A DNA stretch of 64,000 nucleotides from an uncultured Paraprevotella sp. (GCA_910586505.1 CAJUGV010000005.1:1-64000); one strand, 5' to 3'; shown: positions 1 to 8,384, numbered from the stretch's first letter. The notes: generated by a model from the letters alone, not told the origin. A program made the numbers and translations.

Positions 1-51
1 AGCATCTGCCTTACAAGCAGAGGGTCGGCGGTTCGAATCCGTCAGCGCCCA
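1..51 (+). tRNA. tRNA-Val (anticodon TAC), 5' part outside window
   Basis: The 3' half of a tRNA is visible: anticodon stem TCTGC/GCAGA with loop CTTACAA (anticodon TAC, valine), variable loop GGGTC, T stem GGCGG/CCGTC with loop TTCGAAT, then acceptor strand AGCGCCC and discriminator A. The genome reads CCG, not CCA, after the acceptor, so CCA must be added by an enzyme such as the one encoded at 37104-38537. The D arm and 5' acceptor lie upstream of the window. Confidence 0.93.
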
Positions 52-60
52 CCGAAGAAT

Positions 61-90
61 AAGACACCGGAAGGGTGTCTTTTTTGTTTT
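61..90 (+). terminator. Rho-independent terminator of the tRNA unit
   Basis: Eight-base-pair stem AAGACACC/GGTGTCTT with a five-base loop, followed by a T-rich tail. It directly follows the tRNA and precedes the purB promoter. Confidence 0.85.
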
Positions 91-158
91 ATGTTGTTAA
101 TCGTTGTTTTTTCAGTAACTTTTCTCTTTTTTAATACGTGCAAACCGATAAAATGAAC

Positions 159-166
159 TAATTTTG
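159..166 (+). promoter_or_regulatory. purB promoter, -7 element
   Basis: TAATTTTG fits the Bacteroidetes -7 consensus TAnnTTTG, 27 bp before the purB ATG. No clear TTTG -33 element is seen. Confidence 0.6.
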
Positions 167-192
167 CAGTATAAATAATACGTATTGCTTTT

Positions 193-1539
193 ATGGAATT
201 GGATTTGTTGACGGCTATCTCCCCTGTAGATGGTCGTTATAGAGGTAAAACAGAGGTGTTGGCCTCTTATTTCTCTGAGTATGCGCTCATTCGTTACCGA
301 GTGCGTGTTGAAATAGAATATTTCATTGCTTTGTGTGAGTTGCCGCTGCCGCAACTGGTTGATTTCGACCGCAATTTATTCCCGCGCTTGCGCGACATTT
401 ATCGGAACTTTACCGAAGCGGATGCCGGAAGAGTGAAGGAGATAGAAAGCGTGACGAACCACGATGTAAAGGCTGTGGAGTATTTCATTAAAGAGGAATT
501 CGACAAGATTGGCGGGCTGGAGGCTTTTAAGGAATTCATTCACTTCGGTCTGACATCGCAGGATATAAACAATACTTCGGTTCCCTTGTCCGTCAAGGAT
601 GCTCTTGAGGAGTGTTACTATCCCATGATGGAAGAACTGATAGCCCAACTGCGTACGTATGCGGAAGAGTGGAGCGATGTGCCCATGTTGGCAAAGACGC
701 ATGGACAGCCGGCTTCCCCTACTCGTTTAGGTAAGGAAGTGATGGTGTTTGTCTATCGTCTGGAGCGTCAGTTGGCTATGCTTAAGGCATGTCCGGTTAC
801 AGCCAAGTTTGGTGGAGCTACCGGGAACTATAATGCTCATCATGTGGCCTATCCCGATTATGACTGGAAGAAGTTCGGCGATGAGTTTGTAGCTGGCAAG
901 TTGGGGCTGGAACGAGAGGAATATACTACTCAGATATCCAATTATGACAACCTCGGTGCCGTGTTCGATGGCATGAAACGTATCAATACGGTTCTGATAG
1001 ACCTGGATAGAGACTTTTGGCAGTATGTGTCCATGGAGTATTTCAAGCAGAAAATCAAAGCGGGTGAAGTCGGTTCAAGCGCCATGCCTCACAAGGTAAA
1101 TCCGATTGATTTTGAGAATTCGGAAGGAAATCTGGGTATAGCCAACGCCGTATTGGCCCATTTAAGCATGAAGCTTCCGGTATCGCGTTTGCAGCGTGAC
1201 CTGACGGACTCCACCGTGCTCCGAAATGTAGGTGTGCCGATGGGGCACATGGTTATTGCCATTCAGAGCACTTTGAAAGGATTGCGTAAGTTGTTGCTCA
1301 ACCGCGATGCTATCAATGCCGATCTGGACAATTGCTGGGCTGTGGTGGCCGAGGCCATTCAGACGATTCTGCGCCGTGAGGCTTATCCGCATCCCTACGA
1401 GGCACTGAAAGCACTGACGCGTACCAATCAGGCCATAACGGAGGCGTCTATCAAAAATTTCATAGAAGAACTGTCTGTGAGCGAGAAGGTGAAGCAGGAA
1501 CTTCGTGCTATCACTCCTCATTCTTACACGGGTGTTTAG
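193..1539 (+). CDS. purB: Adenylosuccinate lyase
   Basis: Cytosolic purine enzyme that splits fumarate from SAICAR and from adenylosuccinate. The 448-aa protein has the length of E. coli-type PurB. It shows the fumarase/aspartase-superfamily signature SSAMPHKVNP at about residues 294-303, with the catalytic serine in the flexible loop, and the KTHGQPASPT segment near residue 170 that carries the general-acid/base histidine. The ATG lies 27 bp after a good -7 element. The next gene starts 80 bp downstream on the same strand with no terminator between, so co-transcription is possible. Confidence 0.97.
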   Translation: MELDLLTAISPVDGRYRGKTEVLASYFSEYALIRYRVRVEIEYFIALCELPLPQLVDFDRNLFPRLRDIYRNFTEADAGRVKEIESVTNHDVKAVEYFIKEEFDKIGGLEAFKEFIHFGLTSQDINNTSVPLSVKDALEECYYPMMEELIAQLRTYAEEWSDVPMLAKTHGQPASPTRLGKEVMVFVYRLERQLAMLKACPVTAKFGGATGNYNAHHVAYPDYDWKKFGDEFVAGKLGLEREEYTTQISNYDNLGAVFDGMKRINTVLIDLDRDFWQYVSMEYFKQKIKAGEVGSSAMPHKVNPIDFENSEGNLGIANAVLAHLSMKLPVSRLQRDLTDSTVLRNVGVPMGHMVIAIQSTLKGLRKLLLNRDAINADLDNCWAVVAEAIQTILRREAYPHPYEALKALTRTNQAITEASIKNFIEELSVSEKVKQELRAITPHSYTGV

Positions 1540-1619
1540 AAAATAGATCGGAGGAGTATTTGCCCGCGAGGGCGAATGCGTTCTCTTTGTTTTAATTATA
1601 ATATAGAAAGGAAAAGAGT

Positions 1620-2942
1620 ATGGAAGACGAAAAATGGCGGGAGAATTTTGCTCCTGAAGGAGCGGAGCGTAGCCGTGAGGGCTACAAGCCATTCAACAGT
1701 GACAACAACAATCGGAGTTTTAACCGTACGGGGCGTGAAGGTCGTACGATGCGTCCGCGTATCCAGCGTGCTGAGCGTGCTTATTCGGCAAACGGCGCCG
1801 ACGGTATGCAGGAAGGTCGTCCCTATAGGCCTGCGTATAACCGTGAAGAGCGCGGATTCGGAGGCGAGCAGCGTCCGTACCGCAGTTTTCAGCCTCGTCC
1901 GGACTATAATCGCGAGGGTGGTTACAACCGTGAAGGCGGATACCGCCCGAATAATGGCGGTTTTCGTCGTGAGGGAGGTTTCAACCGCGATAATAATTAC
2001 AGAAACCGCGAGGGTGGATATGGAAATCGCGAAGGCGGATACGGTTATCGTGAAGGTGGCTACCGTGACAATAATGGCGGAGGGTTCCGCCGTCCGCAGA
2101 ACGGTTACGGCAACAACCGTTTCGGCGGTCGTCCGCAGCAGCGGCGTTCGGGAAACTATGATCCCAATGCCAAATACAGCATGAAGAAGCAGATCGAGTA
2201 TAAGGAGGCCAATCTGGATCCGGATGCTCCGATCCGTCTCAATAGATTTCTTGCCAATGCAGGAGTTTGTTCCCGTCGTGAGGCCGATGAGTTCATTACC
2301 GCAGGTGTGGTGAGTGTGAACGGTGTGGTGGTGACCGAACTGGGTACAAAGGTGAAGCGTACGGATGAGGTGAAGTTTCATGATCAGCCGGTCAGCATCG
2401 AACGTAAGGTCTATGTGCTTTTGAATAAGCCGAAGGACTACGTGACGACCAGTGAAGACCCGCAGAATCGAAAGACTGTGATGGACTTGGTCAAGAACGT
2501 GTGTCGGGAACGCATTTATCCTGTAGGACGGCTGGACCGTAATACGACGGGTGTATTGCTCTTCACCAACGACGGGGATCTGGCTTCCAAGCTGACACAT
2601 CCCAAATACTTGAAAAAGAAAATATACCACGTGACTACCGACAAGAATGTGACGGCTGCCGACTTGCAGCAGATAGCGGCAGGCATTACGCTTGAAGACG
2701 GTGAGATACATGCGGACGCCATAGAATATGCCAGCCCTACGGACAAGAAGCAGGTGGGGATAGAGATACATTCCGGAAAGAACCGTATTGTGCGCCGTAT
2801 TTTCGAGGCATTGGGTTACCGCGTGGTGAAACTTGACCGCGTACTGTTTGCCGGCCTGACGAAGAAGAACGTCCGTCGCGGCGATTGGCGCTTCCTGACA
2901 GAGAAGGAAGTCAATATGTTGCGGATGGGCGCGTTTGAATGA
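1620..2942 (+). CDS. rRNA pseudouridine synthase (RsuA/RluB family) with RGG-like N-terminal extension
   Basis: Converts a specific uridine of rRNA to pseudouridine; the target base cannot be told from sequence. Three parts are visible: residues 1 to about 190 are low-complexity Arg/Gly/Asn/Tyr, with repeats of NREGGY and related units; about 205-250 is an S4 RNA-binding domain (RLNRFLANAGVCSRREAD); then the catalytic domain with GRLDRNTTG at about residue 303, which holds the nucleophilic aspartate. Bacterial RsuA/RluB proteins are normally 230-300 aa, so the head adds about 190 residues. Such basic extensions are known in Bacteroidetes members of the family. The stop codon overlaps an ATG at 2939, but asnS probably starts at 2966. 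Confidence 0.92.
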   Translation: MEDEKWRENFAPEGAERSREGYKPFNSDNNNRSFNRTGREGRTMRPRIQRAERAYSANGADGMQEGRPYRPAYNREERGFGGEQRPYRSFQPRPDYNREGGYNREGGYRPNNGGFRREGGFNRDNNYRNREGGYGNREGGYGYREGGYRDNNGGGFRRPQNGYGNNRFGGRPQQRRSGNYDPNAKYSMKKQIEYKEANLDPDAPIRLNRFLANAGVCSRREADEFITAGVVSVNGVVVTELGTKVKRTDEVKFHDQPVSIERKVYVLLNKPKDYVTTSEDPQNRKTVMDLVKNVCRERIYPVGRLDRNTTGVLLFTNDGDLASKLTHPKYLKKKIYHVTTDKNVTAADLQQIAAGITLEDGEIHADAIEYASPTDKKQVGIEIHSGKNRIVRRIFEALGYRVVKLDRVLFAGLTKKNVRRGDWRFLTEKEVNMLRMGAFE

Positions 2943-2965
2943 TAGAGAATAAAAAAACAGAAAAG

Positions 2966-4369
2966 ATGGAAACTATTCGTAGAACAAGAATTGTAGATGT
3001 ACTGAAACGTGAGGACTACGGTTCGGCAGTCAATGTGAAAGGCTGGGTCCGTACGCGCCGTGGTAGCAAGGCCGTTCATTTTATCGCCTTGAACGACGGT
3101 TCGACGATTAATAATGTGCAGGTGGTGGCCGATGCGGATAAGTTTGACGACGAGTTGATAAAGCTTATTACTACCGGAGCCTGCCTCAGCGTGACGGGAG
3201 AACTGGTGCAGAGTGTCGGTTCGGGACAGGCTGTGGAAATCCAGGCCCGCGAGATAGAGGTGTTGGGTACGTGCGGTTCGGACTATCCGATGCAGAAAAA
3301 AGGACAGACGATGGAGTATATGCGCACACATGCGCACATGCGCTTGCGTACCAATACTTTCGGAGCTGTGTTCCGTATCCGTCACAATATGGCTATGGCC
3401 ATTCACCGTTACTTCCATGAGCACGGCTTTTTCTATTTCCATACGCCCATCATTACGGGCAGTGACTGTGAGGGAGCCGGACAGATGTTTCAGGTGACTA
3501 CGAAGAACTTATACGACCTGAAGAAGGATGAGGAGGGAAAGATTGACTATTCCGACGATTTCTTCGGAAAGGCCACCTCGCTGACCGTATCCGGGCAGTT
3601 GGAGGGAGAGCTTGGTGCGACGGCGCTGGGTGCTATTTATACTTTCGGTCCTACGTTCCGTGCCGAGAATTCCAATACTCCGCGCCATTTGGCCGAGTTC
3701 TGGATGATAGAACCCGAAGTGGCTTTCTATGATATCCATGACAATATGGATCTTGCGGAAGATTTTATCAAGTATTGTGTGCGCTGGGCGCTTGATAATT
3801 GTCAGGATGATCTGGCCTTCTTGAACAAGATGATAGACAAGACGCTTCTTGAGCGGCTTAACTTTGTGCTGGAGAACGATTTCGTGCGCTTGTCCTATAC
3901 CAAAGGTATCGAGATTCTGGAAGAGGCGGTGAAGAACGGTCATAAGTTCGAGTTCCCGATTTACTGGGGGGCGGACCTGGCCAGCGAGCACGAACGCTAT
4001 CTGGTGGAGGAATACTTCAAACGCCCGGTTATCCTGACCGATTATCCGAAGGAAATCAAGGCATTCTACATGAAGATGAACGACGACGGGAAGACCGTGC
4101 GTGCGATGGATGTGCTTTTCCCGCAGATAGGCGAGATCATAGGAGGTTCCGAGCGTGAGGAGAACTACGACAAGTTGATGGCCCGCATTGAGGAAATGAA
4201 TATCCCGATGAAAGACATGTGGTGGTATCTCGATACCCGTCGTTTCGGTACTTGTCCGCACAGCGGATTCGGTCTCGGTTTCGAACGTTTGATTCTGTTC
4301 GTGACCGGAATGCAGAACATCCGTGATGTCATTCCCTTCCCCCGTACTCCCAAGACGGCCGAGTTTTAG
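2966..4369 (+). CDS. asnS: Asparaginyl-tRNA synthetase
   Basis: Class IIb aminoacyl-tRNA synthetase charging tRNA-Asn. An N-terminal OB-fold anticodon-binding domain (NVKGWVRTRRGSKAV) is followed by the catalytic core, with motif 2 (GPTFRAENSNTPRHLAEFW) and motif 3 (GFGLGFERLILF). I choose the ATG at 2966, giving 467 aa, because the family starts with a METIRRTRIV-like sequence. An in-frame ATG at 2939 would add nine Lys/Glu-rich residues and overlap the previous stop by 4 bp. Two terminators follow, the first overlapping the stop codon. Confidence 0.95.
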   Translation: METIRRTRIVDVLKREDYGSAVNVKGWVRTRRGSKAVHFIALNDGSTINNVQVVADADKFDDELIKLITTGACLSVTGELVQSVGSGQAVEIQAREIEVLGTCGSDYPMQKKGQTMEYMRTHAHMRLRTNTFGAVFRIRHNMAMAIHRYFHEHGFFYFHTPIITGSDCEGAGQMFQVTTKNLYDLKKDEEGKIDYSDDFFGKATSLTVSGQLEGELGATALGAIYTFGPTFRAENSNTPRHLAEFWMIEPEVAFYDIHDNMDLAEDFIKYCVRWALDNCQDDLAFLNKMIDKTLLERLNFVLENDFVRLSYTKGIEILEEAVKNGHKFEFPIYWGADLASEHERYLVEEYFKRPVILTDYPKEIKAFYMKMNDDGKTVRAMDVLFPQIGEIIGGSEREENYDKLMARIEEMNIPMKDMWWYLDTRRFGTCPHSGFGLGFERLILFVTGMQNIRDVIPFPRTPKTAEF

Positions 4370-4382
4370 TCGGCTGTCTTTT
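4352..4382 (+). terminator. Terminator overlapping the asnS stop codon
   Basis: AAGACGGCCGA pairs with TCGGCTGTCTT (one mismatch) and is followed by TT. The stop codon at 4367-4369 lies in the loop. Confidence 0.6.
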
Positions 4383-4399
4383 GGCGGCGGTATGATTAT

Positions 4400-4434
4400 A
4401 GATGTGCCTTTAGAGATAAGGGCACATCTTTTTT
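4400..4434 (+). terminator. Second, stronger asnS terminator
   Basis: Perfect 9-bp stem AGATGTGCC/GGCACATCT with a 12-base loop, followed by TTTTTTG. Confidence 0.88.
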
Positions 4435-4537
4435 GTGTGAAACGACAGCCGGTCGGCATGGTGGGGACGAGGGTAGCGGAGAAGGCACATGCTGGGTGAG
4501 GAAGTGAAAATGTAAAGAAAAACTTTATTTGTAATCG

Positions 4538-4649
4538 TCTGCTAATCAGTGCGTAATTTTGGTGCGCATGATTTTTTATTTTTGTGCTCATGAAAATAAT
4601 TTTTTGTCAGCATGATTTTTCAGTGTGGTGCGCATGAAAAATCCGGGAA
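4538..4649 (+). repeat. Intergenic 22-bp-phased repeat array, copy A
   Basis: Contiguous 22-bp units start at 4562, 4584, 4606 and 4628. Each opens with GTGCGCATGA or a variant (GTGCTCATGA, GTCAGCATGA) and continues with an A/T tract. A half unit (4549-4561, GTGCGTAATTTTG) and TCTGCT (4538-4543) precede them. Related arrays occur at 21802, 47283 and 62412. The rest of the 4435-4818 gap shows no gene. Confidence 0.75.
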
Positions 4650-4818
4650 GTCCGTTGTCCGTTTTTATTCAAGAATGGAAGAGTGCCGGAAAGGGGCGCC
4701 TGTTTATACGGGGTGAGGGCTTGAATATAATATGTTGTCTTGTATGTACATGATCATATATCGATATGCAGCGTGTCGCCGGACCGAGAGGTTGCCTGTG
4801 ATCCGGGGGTATCTCGTG

Positions 4819-4850
4819 TTTGTGCCTTTCATTATTAATCCGTATTTTTG
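4819..4850 (+). promoter_or_regulatory. Promoter of the GNAT acetyltransferase gene
   Basis: TTTG (4819-4822), 20-bp spacer, then TATTTTTG (4843-4850), a close match to the Bacteroidetes -33/-7 consensus. The predicted transcript start near 4857 decides for the ATG at 4873 and against the open frame extending back to 4732. Confidence 0.75.
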
Positions 4851-4872
4851 GGATGATAAAAAAACGAAAGAC

Positions 4873-5373
4873 ATGTATAGTATTAGAAGGGCCACAACGG
4901 AAGACTGCGGTCTTATTCATACGATGGCGTGGGAAGCCTTTCCGCATACCTATCGGGACATATTGTCTTCCGCGCAGATAGAGTATATGATGCATATGAT
5001 GTACGACGCGGAGGTTTTGCGGAGGCAGATGACACAGGAGGGACATGAGTATTTCATTGCCAGTGATACCGGTGGGATGCCGGTTGGCTATGTGTCGGTC
5101 CGCCCGGACGGCGAAGACATAGTCCATCTGGAGAAAATTTACGTGCTTCCTCATTGGCAGAACGCGCATTGCGGCCGTACCCTGTTCCGGTATGCGGTGT
5201 CCTATGTGAGGGAGGCCCGTCCTGAGGTACGAGCCATAGAGTTGAATGTGAACCGCTGCAATCCGGCATTGGGCTTTTATCGCCGGATGGGGATGCGGAT
5301 AAAGTGTGAGGGAGATTTTGCGATCGGTAACGGATTCTATATGAATGACTATATCATGTGTCTTGAACTTTGA
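4873..5373 (+). CDS. GNAT-family N-acetyltransferase
   Basis: Probable cytosolic acyl-CoA-dependent N-acetyltransferase of unknown substrate, 166 aa. The fold is recognisable from IRRATTEDCGLIHTMAWEAF at the start, the beta4 strand VHLEKIYVLPHW, a degenerate acetyl-CoA loop QNAHCGRTLF (normally Q/RxxGxG/A), and the end segment LNVNRCNPALGFYRRMGM, typical of the family's C-terminal half. The frame is open back to 4732, but those upstream codons would lie before the predicted transcription start, so I use 4873. It stands alone between the asnS terminators and the rplM promoter. Confidence 0.85.
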   Translation: MYSIRRATTEDCGLIHTMAWEAFPHTYRDILSSAQIEYMMHMMYDAEVLRRQMTQEGHEYFIASDTGGMPVGYVSVRPDGEDIVHLEKIYVLPHWQNAHCGRTLFRYAVSYVREARPEVRAIELNVNRCNPALGFYRRMGMRIKCEGDFAIGNGFYMNDYIMCLEL

Positions 5374-5397
5374 GACGGAGAGAAAAAGTTTGCGGTT

Positions 5398-5432
5398 TTT
5401 GTTGGTCGTTTGGTTGAAAAGTAGTAATTTTG
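5398..5432 (+). promoter_or_regulatory. Promoter of the rplM-rpsI operon
   Basis: TTTG (5398-5401) and TAATTTTG (5425-5432) with a 23-bp spacer, slightly longer than usual. The transcript would start near 5440, leaving a leader of about 140 nt before rplM. Confidence 0.6.
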
Positions 5433-5439
5433 CAAGCCG

Positions 5440-5579
5440 ATTATTATCAAAAAGACGATAAAAGTCTTAAGGCCTGCGTGTTAATAGCTTCTTCGATGGC
5501 CTGAAGAGGTGGTTAGTGAATCGTGGGAAAAGAAAATTAAAGTTTTTTTAGTAGTAACAATTTTATTTTAAATTAAAGA
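5440..5579 (+). promoter_or_regulatory. Candidate structured 5' leader of rplM
   Basis: The leader contains AAGAC/GTCTT (5452-5456 with 5464-5468) and AGGCC/GGCCT (5470-5474 with 5498-5502), followed by an A/T-rich stretch up to the start codon. L13 operons in other phyla are autoregulated through leader RNA; a similar role here is inferred from length, position and the two hairpins only. Confidence 0.4.
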
Positions 5580-6041
5580 ATGGATACTTTAAGTTACAAG
5601 ACCATTTCGGCCAACAAGGAGACCGTGAAGAAAGAATGGGTTGTTGTAGATGCAACAGACCAGGTATTAGGTCGTCTCGGCTCTAAGGTGGCAAAGTTAT
5701 TGAGAGGTAAGTATAAACCGAATTTTACGCCTCATGTAGACTGCGGTGATAATGTGATTATCATCAACGCAGACAAGGTGAAGTTGACCGGAAAGAAGTG
5801 GACGGATCGCGTATATCTTCGTCATACAGGTTATCCCGGAGGTCAGCGTGAAATGACTCCGGCACGTTTGATGTCTCGTCCTAACGGAGCGGACAGATTG
5901 GTGAGAAAAGTCGTGAAAGGCATGTTGCCCAAGAATCGTCTGGCAGATAAGTTGATAGGCAATCTGTATATCTATGCCGGTAATGAGCACAAGCATGAAG
6001 CGCAGCAACCTAAAAAGATTGATATAAACCTGTATAAATAA
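5580..6041 (+). CDS. rplM: 50S ribosomal protein L13
   Basis: Early-assembly protein of the large ribosomal subunit, binding 23S rRNA domain II. The 153-aa protein carries the family core: WVVVDATDQVLGRLGSKVAK near the N-terminus, GDNVIIINADKVKLTGKKW, and MLPKNRLADKLIGNLYIYAG near the end. It is the first gene of the conserved rplM-rpsI pair, with a 7-bp gap to rpsI, behind a long structured leader. Confidence 0.98.
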   Translation: MDTLSYKTISANKETVKKEWVVVDATDQVLGRLGSKVAKLLRGKYKPNFTPHVDCGDNVIIINADKVKLTGKKWTDRVYLRHTGYPGGQREMTPARLMSRPNGADRLVRKVVKGMLPKNRLADKLIGNLYIYAGNEHKHEAQQPKKIDINLYK

Positions 6042-6048
6042 TTAAGAG

Positions 6049-6435
6049 ATGGAAGTAATTAATGCATTAGGCAGACGTAAGAGCGCCGTAGCTCGCGTAT
6101 ATGTCAGCGAGGGTACAGGAAAGATCACTATTAACAAGAGAGACCTTGCAGAGTACTTTCCCTCATCTATACTCCAGTATGTGGTAAAGCAGCCCCTGAC
6201 TACTTTGGGCGTGGCTGAAAAATACGATATTAAAGTAAATGTATACGGCGGCGGTTTCACCGGACAGTCTCAGGCTTTGCGCTTGGCTATCGCCCGTGCT
6301 TTGGTGAAAATAAATGCCGATGACAAGAAGGCTCTTCGTGCGGAAGGTTTCATGACGCGTGACTCTCGTTGCGTTGAGCGTAAGAAACCGGGACGTCCGA
6401 AAGCACGTCGCAGATTCCAGTTCAGTAAACGTTAA
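6049..6435 (+). CDS. rpsI: 30S ribosomal protein S9
   Basis: Small-subunit protein whose C-terminal tail reaches the P-site tRNA. The 128-aa sequence shows the start ALGRRKSAVARVYVSEGTGK, the central GGGFTGQSQALRLAIARALV and the basic end GRPKARRRFQFSKR, whose final Lys-Arg contacts the tRNA anticodon loop in known structures. It follows rplM by 7 bp and precedes rpsB by 124 bp. Confidence 0.98.
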   Translation: MEVINALGRRKSAVARVYVSEGTGKITINKRDLAEYFPSSILQYVVKQPLTTLGVAEKYDIKVNVYGGGFTGQSQALRLAIARALVKINADDKKALRAEGFMTRDSRCVERKKPGRPKARRRFQFSKR

Positions 6436-6476
6436 TATTCGGCCGTTTATCGAGCTGTTTGAACGTTTAGTATCTA

Positions 6477-6511
6477 AACCTGCGAGATTCCTCGCGGACT
6501 ACCCGTAGGTT
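6477..6511 (+). promoter_or_regulatory. Candidate structured leader of rpsB-tsf
   Basis: An outer helix AACCT/AGGTT (6477-6481 with 6507-6511) encloses a hairpin GCGAG-ATTC-CTCGC (6482-6495) and an unpaired GGACTACCCGT. It sits 48 nt before the rpsB start. S2 commonly regulates its own mRNA in bacteria, so this is a reasonable S2 target; that role is inferred. Confidence 0.45.
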
Positions 6512-6559
6512 GGTTGGGAAAACAAAAAAGAAAGTAAACGATTAAAAAACAAAAAAACA

Positions 6560-7375
6560 ATGTCAAGAACAAATTTTGATACCTTATTGGAAGCCGGTTG
6601 TCACTTCGGACACTTGAAAAGAAAATGGAATCCGGCAATGGCTCCTTATATCTTCATGGAACGTAATGGTATTCATATCATCGACCTCCATAAGACTGTG
6701 GCTAAGATTGACGATGCTGCAGAGGCTTTGAAACAAATAGCAAAATCAGGAAAGAAGATTTTGTTCGTTGCTACTAAAAAACAAGCAAAGCAGGTTGTAG
6801 CTGAGAAAGCTGCGGCTGTAAACATGCCTTATGTGATTGAACGTTGGCCGGGCGGAATGCTGACCAACTTCCCCACGATCCGCAAGGCTGTGAAGAAAAT
6901 GGCCAATATAGACAAACTTACTGCCGACGGAACTTACTCTAACTTGTCAAAGCGCGAGATTCTCCAGATCTCCCGCCAGCGTGCCAAATTGGAAAAGAAC
7001 CTTGGTTCTATTGCCGATTTGACTCGTCTTCCGTCCGCACTGTTCGTAGTGGACGTGTTGAAGGAGCAGATTGCCGTTCGCGAGGCTAACCGTTTGGGTA
7101 TTCCTGTGTTTGCAATCGTGGATACCAACTCTAATCCCGACAATATTGACTTTGTGATTCCAGCAAATGATGATGCCAACAAGAGCGTAGAGGTGATCCT
7201 GGAGGCTTGTTGTGCAGCTGTTGCAGAAGGACTGGAAGAGCGTAAGGCGGAGAAGGTTGATACGGAAGCGGCAGGCGAGGCTGAAAACAAGACTCGCAAG
7301 CGTTCGGCAAGAGCTCGCGTAGAGAAGAGCGAAGAGGCCGTAAGCGAAGTAGAGACAGTTGAGGCTGAGGCTTAA
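6560..7375 (+). CDS. rpsB: 30S ribosomal protein S2
   Basis: Small-subunit surface protein needed for S1 binding and initiation. The 271-aa protein begins with the family hallmark LLEAGCHFGHLKRKWNPAMAPYIF and contains ERWPGGMLTNFPTIRK and PVFAIVDTNSNPDNIDFVIPANDDA. From about residue 225 there is a charged Lys/Glu/Ala tail (EERKAEKVDTEAAGEAENK and onwards) extending beyond the usual core, as often seen in Bacteroidetes S2. tsf follows after 33 bp, the classic rpsB-tsf pair. Confidence 0.98.
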   Translation: MSRTNFDTLLEAGCHFGHLKRKWNPAMAPYIFMERNGIHIIDLHKTVAKIDDAAEALKQIAKSGKKILFVATKKQAKQVVAEKAAAVNMPYVIERWPGGMLTNFPTIRKAVKKMANIDKLTADGTYSNLSKREILQISRQRAKLEKNLGSIADLTRLPSALFVVDVLKEQIAVREANRLGIPVFAIVDTNSNPDNIDFVIPANDDANKSVEVILEACCAAVAEGLEERKAEKVDTEAAGEAENKTRKRSARARVEKSEEAVSEVETVEAEA

Positions 7376-7408
7376 TTGATTTAATCACACGAAAATTAAG
7401 ATAAGATT

Positions 7409-8233
7409 ATGGCTGTTACAATGGCTGATATTACCAAACTCCGTCAGATGTCGGGGGCTGGTATGATGGATTGCAAGAAAGCTTTGGAAGAAGCTGGCAA
7501 TGATATAGAGAAAGCAATGGAAATCATTCGTAAGAAAGGCCAGGCTGTGGCTGCCAAGCGTTCAGACCGCGAAGCTGCAGAAGGTTGTGTGCTGGTAAAG
7601 GCTGAGAATGGTTTCGGTGCGATTATCGCTTTGAAGTGCGAAACGGACTTCGTAGCCAAGAACGAGGACTTCGTGAAGTTGGCTAAGGATATCCTGGATA
7701 TGGCTGTTGCCGCTAAGTGCCAGACTGTGGACGAGGTGAAAGCGTTGCCGATGGGTAACGGTACCGTGCTTGATGCAGTAGTAGACCGCAGCGGTATCAC
7801 CGGTGAGAAGATGGAATTGGACGGTTATATGGTGATCGAAGGCGAGGATATCGCTGTGTACAACCACCAGAACAAGAACCAGCTTTGCACTATGGTTGCT
7901 CTCAATAAGAAGGTAGGCGAAGAGTACGGTCATGCTGTGGCTATGCAGGTGGCAGCTATGAATCCCCGTTCAATCAACGAGACCGATTATCCGGCTGACG
8001 TTCTGGCAAAGGAAAAGGAAATCGCCGCCGACAAGGCACGTCAGGAAGGCAAGCCTGAGAACATGATCGAGAAGATTGCAACAGGACGTTTGAACAAGTT
8101 GTTCAAGGAAGAATGCTTGCTTAGACAAGCTTTCATTCAGAATGACAAAGTGAGCGTGGCCGACTATCTGAAGGAGGCTGACAAGGAATGTACGGTTACT
8201 GCATTCAAGCGCTTTACCTTGCGTGCTGAATAA
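7409..8233 (+). CDS. tsf: Elongation factor Ts
   Basis: Guanine-nucleotide exchange factor for EF-Tu. The 274-aa protein shows the UBA-like N-terminal domain with SGAGMMDCKKALEEAGNDIE, then CETDFVAKNEDFVKLA, the loop that contacts EF-Tu in known complexes, and a two-part core domain. Last gene of the translation cluster; a strong terminator follows the stop by 27 bp. Confidence 0.98.
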   Translation: MAVTMADITKLRQMSGAGMMDCKKALEEAGNDIEKAMEIIRKKGQAVAAKRSDREAAEGCVLVKAENGFGAIIALKCETDFVAKNEDFVKLAKDILDMAVAAKCQTVDEVKALPMGNGTVLDAVVDRSGITGEKMELDGYMVIEGEDIAVYNHQNKNQLCTMVALNKKVGEEYGHAVAMQVAAMNPRSINETDYPADVLAKEKEIAADKARQEGKPENMIEKIATGRLNKLFKEECLLRQAFIQNDKVSVADYLKEADKECTVTAFKRFTLRAE

Positions 8234-8260
8234 TTATTCGAACGCGGATATTTTTTATAT

Positions 8261-8298
8261 GAGCAGGGCTTTCAATATTGAAGGCCCTGCTCTTTTTT
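8261..8298 (+). terminator. Terminator of rpsB-tsf
   Basis: GAGCAGGGC pairs with GCCCTGCTC around a loop containing the self-complementary TTCAATATTGAA, followed by TTTTTT. Confidence 0.92.
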
Positions 8299-8351
8299 CA
8301 TTAAAATAACGTTAATACCTTTCGGAAATGCCGGTGTAGAGAATAAATGCC

Positions 8352-8359
8352 TATTTTTG
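8352..8359 (+). promoter_or_regulatory. Promoter -7 element of the FAH-porU-porV-ispF operon
   Basis: TATTTTTG, 26 bp before the ATG at 8385; no convincing -33 TTTG. The following four genes are closely spaced with no terminator until 14555. Confidence 0.6.
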
Positions 8360-8384
8360 CATACTAATCTAAAAGAATAATAAT

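Noticed and set aside
1596..2771. 391-codon open frame antisense to the pseudouridine synthase
   Set aside because: Arises from the repetitive Arg/Gly codons of the real gene; low-complexity Thr/Val/Ile product.
4538..4649. CRISPR array at the 22-bp repeats
   Set aside because: Units are contiguous with no unique spacers, are A/T-rich and degenerate, and no cas gene is near.
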